From assembly GCA_949289925.1 (NCBI GenBank), contig CASEPW010000007.1:1-7066 (forward strand): a stretch of DNA of 7,066 bases, given 5' to 3'. The notes under the pieces were generated by a model. The model was given only the letters and a program-made list of their open reading frames with translations. It had not been told where the DNA came from and did no database searches. This document shows positions 1 to 7,066 of the stretch, piece after piece. The DNA comes from an uncultured Mycoplasmataceae bacterium (GTDB lineage: Bacteria > Bacillota_I > Bacilli_A > Mycoplasmatales > Mycoplasmoidaceae). Position 1 is the stretch's first letter; each line of letters begins with the position of its first letter. The position numbers were made by a program, and so were the translations under genes.

Positions 1-3000
1 AACAATCATTTTCTTTTTAGCTCTTGTAATTGCAACATTTAATCTGTTACTTCCACCTTTAGCAATTAATGGACCAAAATTTGATTTGATAACACCATCA
101 ATGTTTTTACAATATGAAACTGAAAGAATAACTAAATCACCTTCATTACCTTGAACATTTTCTAAGTTAGTAACAACAACCTTGTTTGCATCAATTAATT
201 TTTTCAAATCTTCAGGGAATGAATTTTGTTTTTCAAAAATCATACTTTCTATTAATTGAGATTGTTTTGAGTTGAAAGTAATAATCAATATTTTCTCATA
301 ATCTTTATATTTTTCAACTAATAGTTCAAGAACTTTATCTGCTTCTTGTTTATTTGTTTGGTCTCAAACACCATTAACATTATAAACTTCAATCCCTCTT
401 GCAGTAACATCAGCTTTTGTAGCAACTTCTAAGTTGTTATTATAAATGAACTTATTTGAGAATTCAATCAATTCTTTAGATTCAGAACGATAGTGATTCT
501 TTAAGTGATATTCATTTCATCAAGAAACTTTAGCTCTTTCTAATAAAGATTCAACTCTATCAAAATCATCAATATCAAATTCATCATTATCTGCTTTAGA
601 CATGAAGAACGAAGATGGTCTTAATTGTTTATCGTCACCTGATACTACTTTAATATTACAACGGTAAACTAATGGATATGATCTTTCAAGAGAAATTTGT
701 GAAGCTTCATCAAAAATACCATAATCAAATTCATTTTGATTTAAAGGAATCATATCTGCAACATTATCAGGTCTTGCAACTCAAATAGGGAACAATTTTT
801 TCAATGCACTGTAATATTTTTTAACAAATTGTGCAATTGGTGGTGTAGCTCCACTTGAAGCAATTCTTAATAGATTTGCAATTTCATCCTTTTCATCTTT
901 TGATAACTTAGTTAAATAATTTCTTAAGTTGTTAATATATTTTTTAAAAGTAATTTCTTCAACTAAAGATGCGGCTCTAATTTCTTCTCTACGTAATTGT
1001 TTAATAATATCGTTTAAATGAATACCTCTAATTTGTAAGAACATTGGAATTTCTTTAATAATATCATTTCACATAGAAACAACCTTTAATCTTGTAAATT
1101 GTTCATTATTTATTGGAGTTGTTACTAATTGAAGAATAGGTTGAACCTTGTTTAAATCAAACACAATTAATGGATTTAAGTAAAGATATTTAATGTATGG
1201 TAATGAAATTCAATCTCATTGTTCAATAATATCTTGAATAGCAGGTGCAAATACTTCTTGAATAGTAGATAACGAGTTTAAAAATTCATCATCAAATTTT
1301 AATAATTCTTTATACTTAATTAATTCTTCAATGTATTTAAGTTCAAGTATTTCTTTGTTTTTTGAGAAATCTTCAAATATTGGAATTATATTTGACATGA
1401 TTTTAGCATTTTTCTTTATGTCTTTTAATGGTAAAGTTGAATGTTCAATATCTGAAATTATTGATCCATTAAAGATAAATTCACAAAAGATTACTTCTTT
1501 TAATTCATCATTTGATGCAGCATTATATGCTTCTAAGAAACGATTAATATTGTTTGAATTAGTTGACAAGAAATCTAATCAATTTTCTTTTGTTAATTCA
1601 GTTTTATATTTATTTGTGAACTTTTCAGCTATAGCAATATTATCTAATAATTGTTCTTTAGTTAATGATTTTAAATTTGGTGTTTTTTCAATTACTTTTT
1701 GTTTGAATTCTAAGAACGAATCAAGTAATGATAAGAAATTTTTCTTTTCCTTATAACTTCTATCTAAGAAGTTTGATAGTTCTTTACCTTTATATTTTTC
1801 TAAAAATTCAAAATATTCATTAATTTTTCTAGTTAATTTTTCTCCACCCAATAAATATTTTTCAACCATTTTATTGTTAGATGAAATTTTTGAAATGATA
1901 GTTTTTAAATGTTTAGACAATTCATCAGATGTCATTTGTTCTTGTAAATTATATTTTTTGATGAATTTTTTGAACTTTAAGTATTCATTAAATAAATCAT
2001 CAATTTTTGAAAAATTATAACTATTGTATATTTTCTTTACAGAATCAAATAATGTTGTGCTTCCAATCCCTTCAATATTTATTTTTTGTAATCATTCATT
2101 AACAACTTGATCACCTAATTCATTCTTAATTAATTGATATTCACTATAATCAAGTTTGTATATACCATCAGAATAATCTTCAATATTTCAATGTTTTTTT
2201 ACTAATAATAGTAATTCTGCATATCAATCTTGATAATTTTTAAAGAACATTAATTCATCTGAATCAAAACGAATTGGTTCAATACAAGCATTTCTTGAAA
2301 ATTTAGTAGGTTCACGGTATCATTGAGTTCCTAGTAAAACATTTAAATTATCTATCTTTTTATAAAATTCTTCTTTTTTATTTGCATCACAAATATATAA
2401 AGCAAATTGTGATAATGAATTAATTCTATTTGTTAAAACATCAAGTGCAGCTTTCTTTTCAGAAACCATTAATGTTGTTTTACCTTTTATTAAAGCATTG
2501 CAAATAATATTAGAAATAACTTCTGATTTACCTGTTCCTGGAGGGCCATAGATTAATGTAGATTGGTTAAGTGAAGAAGCAACTGCATATTTTTGATAAA
2601 TATTAAGTGGTTTATCGATTTCAATTAATGAAGGTTCTTTTATAATCTTATCTTCAAAATATTTATTTGATTTAAAATTAGCTTCCATTTGAGATTCAAA
2701 TGGGTCAACATCCATATCAATTATTGCTTGTAAATCATTTTTTAATGATGAACCACCTGGTTCAAAAATCCCTAATAATGCAGATGGTTCAACACTCAAT
2801 GTTGTGTAATTAGATATAATTTTTTTTGAATCTTCTTGAATAAAATTTTGTAATTCTTTAGGTTGATATTTAATTTTATAACCAACCATTTTTTCAAATC
2901 TTTCAATATTTTGTTCCAAATTTAAAGGTAACAATAAATCATCACCTGAAATATTTGAGTTATATTCTTTTTTCATAATAACTTGAATTTTTTCATTTAC

Positions 3001-3558
3001 AACAGGTTCATCTTGTAATTTTCTTAAATATAATTTATTACCTTCTTCAACTATTTCAGCTTTAATAACAATTAATGGTGCTTTAATAGCTAAATTATCA
3101 TTTAATTTACCTTTTAAGAATTGGTAACATAAATATAAAGGTCATATTGTTGTATCTTCTGCATATGTTTTAGCGTTTCTATTTAATGTAACGAATTGAC
3201 GTTTAAAAGCTTTCATTTGATCTACATAATAGCTAGTGCTTTTTTTCTTATTACCCTCAAAGTCTTTTCTAAGTTCTCTTTCACGGTTTTCTGTAACACT
3301 AAAATTATTTTCTAGAACAATTCTAATAAAATCATCAGGAGTTCTTGAATTTTTTAATTGTTCTTCAAAAATAGCAATTCCACTAGCAGCTGAAATTTCT
3401 AATACATTTATTTCCCCATTAATAAATTGGATAAAATCATCTTTCTTTACATATTTTGAAATATCTATATGTCTTGGAGTAATAGCAGACTTAACACAAT
3501 AATCAATTGGATTAAATGTCACTAAATTTAATAATTTTTGCTTTATCGCTTTTTTCAT
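1..3558 (-). CDS. Large superfamily 1 (Upf1/DNA2-like, COG1112-type) helicase with DUF4011-like N-terminus; 3' end outside window
   Basis: Probable ATP-dependent DNA or RNA helicase or translocase, cytoplasmic; substrate unknown. The frame is open for 1186 codons and runs off the left edge. It contains at least 13 in-frame TGA codons, read as Trp. Residues 1-190 resemble DUF4011-type N-termini: LLNLVTFNP near the start, then a PLYLCYQFLKGK...APLIVIKAEIV stretch after residue 139. The helicase motifs are intact: Q-like NIYQKYA just upstream; motif I GPPGTGKS at 338-345; Ia VSEKKAALDVL; II DEASQ at 950-954; III SGDDKQLRPS around 973-982; IV-like NHYRS; V VQGNEGDLVILS; VI LNVAITRAKK with its arginine near 1179. 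Motifs Ia and II are about 570 residues apart, filled by a Lys/Glu/Leu-rich, probably helical insert. The ATG at 3558 is preceded by a good Shine-Dalgarno and its own promoter-like box, so it is probably a separate unit. A C-terminal accessory (possibly nuclease) domain may follow beyond the window. Family assignment is secure; biological role is not. Confidence 0.93.
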
Positions 3559-3561
3559 AAG

Positions 3562-3568
3562 TCACCTC
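3562..3568 (-). promoter_or_regulatory. Shine-Dalgarno site of the helicase gene
   Basis: The minus strand reads GAGGTGA here, a seven-base match to the 16S anti-Shine-Dalgarno region, three bases before the ATG at 3558. This fixes the helicase start. It contrasts with the weak ribosome-binding context of the FtsK-like gene upstream. Confidence 0.75.
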
Positions 3569-3584
3569 AATACTATATATATTA

Positions 3585-3592
3585 ATTTTATA
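3585..3592 (-). promoter_or_regulatory. Candidate -10 box for the helicase gene
   Basis: The minus strand reads TATAAAAT, containing TATAAA and TAAAAT (the mycoplasma consensus is close to TANAAT). It lies between the upstream terminator and the Shine-Dalgarno. A start about seven bases downstream would give a leader of roughly 20 bases. There is no convincing -35: ATGACA at 3615-3620 and TTGATA at 3601-3606 are at poor spacing, and mycoplasma promoters often lack a good -35. In such AT-rich DNA a chance match is possible. Confidence 0.4.
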
Positions 3593-3629
3593 ATATGAAT
3601 TATCAATTTAAAAGTGTCATTTTATTAAG

Positions 3630-3655
3630 AAAAAACATTCTATTTATAATAGAAT
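3630..3655 (-). terminator. Rho-independent-type terminator after the FtsK-like gene
   Basis: On the minus strand the perfect seven-base inverted repeat ATTCTAT / ATAGAAT (arms 3649-3655 and 3637-3643, five-base loop) is followed by G and then six T residues (3635-3630). It begins 15 bases after the FtsK-like stop codon. The stem is weak, with only one G-C pair, as expected in this AT-rich genome, but position, symmetry and T-run all fit the end of the RNase J/FtsK transcript. Confidence 0.6.
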
Positions 3656-3670
3656 ATAATTGAAAAATTT

Positions 3671-5479
3671 TTACATTTTCTTTGAAGAATAACAATCTAT
3701 CAATGAAGAAATTATAATTTTTTCTTCATTGTCAGAAATCATAGGAACTTGAACTTCGAATGATTTTTTATTGATAGCATTAAATAATATAGCATTGTTT
3801 TTATCGTGTAAATTGCTAGCAATTGAATCATTTAAAATCCTCTTAGAAACATCTATTGGAGCTTTAAATAGTAATGTAGTTTGATAATTAAAATTATTAT
3901 ATGAAATAGCATCATTGGATTTATCAAAAGTAATTATAGTAATTCCACATCTACTAGCATTTTCTAAAATTTCATTAATATATGATTTAATTTCAGGGTT
4001 AATACTAATTAATTGGTTAAAATCATTTATTAATATTACTTTATTTTGAATCTTTTCACTAACTAATGAATTATATGAATAAATGTCACCAACATTATAT
4101 TTTTTAAATTCTTTTAACAAGTATTGAATTTCTTTTGAAATCTTTTTCAAAAAAATAAGAGAGTCTTTTGATGTTAATGTGTCAACTTTATTAAAATTAG
4201 GTGAAGCAAATGATTTTAATTCAATATTTTTTGTTGAAAGATAAAATATTTTTAGTTGCTCTACCTTATATGTTCAAGATAAAGAATAAATAATAATATC
4301 TATTAAATTATTAATGTTGTTATCTTTTGGATCAAAAACCCCCATAAAAGAATTTTTCTTAATATTTATAATAAGTGGAGAGTTATTTAATGTTAAAAAA
4401 GAAACGTCAAATGGATTCTGATATTGGATTAATAATACTTTTTTTAATAACTCATTGTCGAATTTAATAGTTTTAGGGAATTTAATACTTAATGTATGAT
4501 TGATGTAAGAAGAATCAAATTCATATGAAGAAAGTCTGCTTTTTAAAAGCATAGAAGATTGTTTAAAGTTTGCATATGATTCATCATCCATTAAAAACTC
4601 TACGATAAATTCATCATTATTTTCATTAGCAACTGATTTAATAAAATTTATGTTGTTGTTTGCAAAAAATTCTAAAATAATAGTTTTAATTTTTTCTACA
4701 TCTAAATTTAAATTACTTGCTGTTTGTTCTAAAGTTAAATGTTGTTTTTTTCAATCATTAGTAATTGATTTTAAATAAGAATCATCAATAATAACATTCT
4801 TGTCATTATTATTGTTTTGCAATTCTAAAACTTCATTTTCATTTTTATTTTCATCATTTTCTAATGAAAAACTATTATTTTTATTTTTTGTTCTTTTTTT
4901 AAAGAAAGTAAATATTTTTTCACGATGCTTGGTTGCTAATAATAAATATATACCTACTATACCTAACACTGAAATAATGATAATAATGAAACTAGATAAA
5001 TAACAAATACAAGTTCCTAATATTCCACCATCAACAAATATTCTATTTTGATAAATAAAAGGGTTAAATCCTAGGTTTAAAGGAAAAACAACTTTTTTTC
5101 AATAATTTAAATAATTAGTGAAGATGTGTGATGAATCATTTTTATTAATATAATCAAATACTGAAGAAAATAAACATGAAAATAAGAAACTAGTTACAAA
5201 TAATAATAAAAACGCCCTTTTTGAATACATTGGCTTTTTTATTTTTTTAAACCAATAATAAATGATTAAGATGAATAAATAGATATAGATTATATATTTT
5301 GATCAACCAAATAAGAATGAGAAAAAGATAGAATCAAAAAATTCTCCTATATATGGAACTCTAGAAAAAGATATTAATAAAAAAATAAAAAAAGAAATAA
5401 TAAAAAACTGTTTCATGAATTTATTATCAGAAAATTTTTGTTTTAAATTAATTTTATTTTTTAATTCACTTCTATTCAT
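3671..5479 (-). CDS. ftsK: FtsK/SpoIIIE-family membrane protein with degenerate ATPase motifs (602 aa)
   Basis: Homologue of the septal DNA translocase FtsK/SpoIIIE, but probably unable to hydrolyse ATP. Residues 1-185 match the four-helix FtsK membrane domain: segments near 24-38, 50-76, 88-106 and 151-181, with FFSFLFGWSKY and VDGGILGT as landmarks. An Asn/Glu/Lys-rich linker follows (about 185-235). The motor domain is recognisable to the end: GDIYSYN, the ENASRCGITIITF strand (family: RAAGIHLIIATQ), LLFKAPIDVSKRILND (family: IAFKVSSQIDSRTILD) and VQVPMISDNEE (family: VQVPFISDEE). However, the Walker A position (GATGSGKS) reads DPKDNNIN at 383-390, Walker B Asp-Glu reads Asn-Asp at 485-486, and the TQRPS strand reads TFDKSN. 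The DNA-reading gamma domain is missing; B. subtilis SpoIIIE is about 790 aa. In-frame TGA codons are Trp. The ATG at 5479 gives a complete membrane domain and lies 5 bases after the RNase J stop. The symbol names the family; a true translocase function is doubtful. Confidence 0.88.
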
Positions 5480-5487
5480 ATTTATTA
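5477..5487 (-). other. Tight gene junction: RNase J-like stop to FtsK-like start
   Basis: The RNase J-like TAA (5485-5487) and the FtsK-like ATG (5477-5479) are separated by five bases. The preceding minus-strand sequence, AGTTGAAGTAAAATAATAAAT, has no good Shine-Dalgarno (GAAGT at best). This suggests one transcript, with translation of the FtsK-like gene helped by ribosomes finishing the upstream gene. Confidence 0.6.
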
Positions 5488-7066
5488 TTTTACTTCAACT
5501 ACTGAAGAAAGAATTAATGGGCGCTTATCAAAAGTTTTTGAACATGCTTTAGAAAAAGATTTTTTGATATTATTAACTGTTTCTTTATAATCAAAAACTT
5601 TATTATTATCAAAAACAAAGATATTATATATATTTTCTTTAAAATTATTAACAATTTCATCAAATTTTTGTTTAGTAGCAACTTCTGACTCATTGATAAA
5701 ACCTTTTTGTTCAATTTGAATATCACTTATTATTTGTCCTTGTTTATTAATTAACATACTAATTGAAACCATTCCAGATGATAACATTTGTTGTCTTTCA
5801 TATATTACTGATGAAACTAAGTCATTTGTTCCTGAAGAATTTAATGGAACTAACTCAAGATTTAGTTTTTTTACTCCTTGTTCTAACTCACCATCAACAA
5901 ACGAAACAATTTCTCCATTTGATAATAATAAAGCTTGCTCTTTTTTCATTCATGTTTGATTTATAACATTAGCATATTCAATCATACTCATATATAAACC
6001 GCCAACAGGAATAACATATTTTGGTTGAATTAATGAAATAACAAACTTATGATCTTCATCAGATGGTTCAAGTGGTAAGATTGTTTTTGGTAATGTTATA
6101 TATTTAATATCTGCCATGGAAATATCATCCAATAAAACAGATATATTAGCTTCAAAACCCGGAATGATTTGTGTACCTAAAACAAATAAATCATCTTCTC
6201 TAAAATTCAAAATTTCATCTTCGCCTTCAAGTATTTTATCAATCTTACCAACAAGTCTTTTAGGGTCTTCAGAAATTACAATTATAGGGTTCTTTGATTC
6301 TTCAATATCATTAAGTGTTAATGAAAGAAGGTGTTTATTGTTAAAAATTCTTGTTTTAACTGATGCTTGAAAAACATTAATTGCTTCTTTGGAATATATA
6401 ATAAAAGGTCTTTGATATTTTTTTGCAGCTTGTGCAATATTAAATAAAGAATAATAATCATTATTATATAAACCAACAATTATTCTTGATGAAGTATCAG
6501 AAATAATTTTGTCATAAAAACTTTTATTATTATGGAATGGAGAAGTAAATGTATTAGATTTATGCACTAAACCTGTGTGCGTAATCATTAATAAAACATT
6601 AGAATCTTTAATTATTGATCTAATATTATGGATTTGTGAAAAAAATGCTTTTGATTTATCATGACAAATTACATAGTTATCTAAATATACTATACACCCA
6701 TCATTTGTTTTAATTACAAAACCTACTGACCCAGGTAAAGAATTATATATTCTAAAAGAAACAATAGTGTAATTAGCAATATTCATATCTCTCATTGGGT
6801 TAGTAAAAATAAAGTTTACTAATTCATTGTAATTTCTATTTCTATTACACTTAAATAAGTTGTTTAACAATATAGTTTTACCAATTTCTGTAGTTACAAT
6901 TGGAATATCAAAACCTATTCTTTCTAATAATGTTGTTAAAGAACCTATATTATTTGAAGAAGGTGTTCCAAAAAAAATAGCTTTAATTCTATCTTTATTT
7001 TCAACTAAATAATTATAATCAGGAATTATTTTATTAATTCCTAATGATTCATTTAACTTTTCTTCA
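5485..7066 (-). CDS. rnjB: RNase J family (metallo-beta-lactamase/beta-CASP) protein lacking metal-binding residues; 5' end outside window
   Basis: RNase J proteins are exo/endoribonucleases of Firmicutes RNA decay that use two metal ions. In this homologue 526 codons are visible; about 40 N-terminal residues are cut off by the window edge. Family features run the whole length: IIPDYNYLVENKDRIKAIFF before motif 2, NSLPGSVGFVIKT, a beta-CASP region with DDLFVLGTQIIPG, QPKYVIPVGGLY, LLLSNGEIVSF, and the C-terminal domain ending KRPLILSSVVEV (family: RRPMILPVI). The metal ligands are gone: HGHEDH reads TPSSNN (6949-6966), the NHSIPD His is Asn (6742-6744), the GDFKFD Asp is Asn (6676-6678), HVSGH aligns with ILPLE, and PVHGE reads PVGGL (Gly codon 6001-6003). 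A TGA at 5950-5952 is Trp and joins the two halves. The following FtsK-like gene fits the RNase J2 locus of Firmicutes, hence rnjB, but J1 versus J2 identity is inferred. A role as a non-catalytic partner of an active RNase J is plausible; nuclease activity is not. Confidence 0.88.

Noticed and set aside
1331..1756. Plus-strand ORF of 141 codons
   Set aside because: It lies wholly opposite the helicase coding region, has no recognisable domain, and is the Phe/Ser-rich complement typical of a Lys/Glu/Asn-rich gene.
3236..3502. Plus-strand ORF of 88 codons
   Set aside because: Antisense shadow of the helicase N-terminus with no family resemblance.
1..3558. A cluster of short separate minus-strand ORFs (or a decayed helicase pseudogene)
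   Set aside because: The pieces share one frame, every break is a TGA codon, and no TAA or TAG was found in the inter-fragment stretches checked. Helicase motifs fall in the right order across the breaks. This is one gene in code 4.
4800..5003. Plus-strand ORF of 67 codons that looks membrane-like
   Set aside because: Antisense to the Lys/Asn/Glu-rich linker of the FtsK-like gene. The hydrophobicity is a by-product of reading those codons backwards.
5514..5726. Overlapping minus-strand ORF inside the RNase J C-terminal region
   Set aside because: Frame-shifted shadow, Ile/Leu/Lys-rich, while the other frame carries clear RNase J homology.
5763..6370. Plus-strand ORFs opposite the RNase J-like gene
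   Set aside because: Antisense shadows without ribosome-binding sites or recognisable domains.
5485..6870. Two separate genes split at 5950, with a TTG start at 6870
   Set aside because: The TGA at 5950-5952 is in frame, and RNase J homology continues smoothly across it. Homology also continues upstream of 6870 to the window edge, so 6870 is not a start.
1..7066. CRISPR arrays, insertion sequences, tRNA/rRNA genes, long direct repeats
   Set aside because: No regularly spaced repeats, transposase, terminal inverted repeats or RNA-gene signatures were seen. The window is filled with three protein genes.

Overview
The window looks like chromosome from a mollicute that reads UGA as tryptophan (Mycoplasma/Ureaplasma/Spiroplasma type, genetic code 4). 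It is very AT-rich, and many in-frame TGA codons on the minus strand interrupt what are otherwise continuous, recognisable proteins. Read with the standard code the region looks like a field of broken fragments. Read with TGA = Trp it resolves into three long genes, all on the minus strand, with almost no spare DNA: one 111-base intergenic gap and no gene-free stretch over 300 bases.

In transcription order (right to left) they are: (1) a 5'-truncated RNase J family gene, 7066 to 5485; (2) an FtsK/SpoIIIE-family membrane protein, 5479 to 3671, starting 5 bases after the RNase J stop; (3) after an AT-rich hairpin/oligo-U terminator, a promoter-like -10 box and a good Shine-Dalgarno, a very large superfamily 1 helicase running from 3558 off the left edge, with 1186 codons visible.

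The main surprise is in the first two genes. The RNase J homologue aligns without gaps through its signature motif, yet all the metal-ligand positions I could place are changed: the HGHEDH block reads TPSSNN, the NHSIPD histidine is Asn, the GDFKFD aspartate is Asn, the HVSGH block is lost and PVHGE reads PVGGL. The FtsK homologue keeps the four-helix membrane domain and the overall motor fold, but its P-loop (GATGSGKS) reads DPKDNNIN, its Walker B Asp-Glu reads Asn-Asp, and the C-terminal gamma domain is absent. Both reading frames are nevertheless fully open. They look like maintained pseudoenzymes, not decaying pseudogenes.

The order RNase J then FtsK/SpoIIIE is the ancestral Firmicutes arrangement (rnjB, tepA, spoIIIE in Bacillus subtilis), so this appears to be an old operon whose two products have both lost catalysis. 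The helicase, by contrast, keeps all its canonical motifs and should be an active ATPase. Its family, COG1112-like with a DUF4011-like N-terminus, includes proteins used in anti-phage systems, but its C-terminus lies outside the window, so that link is only a possibility.
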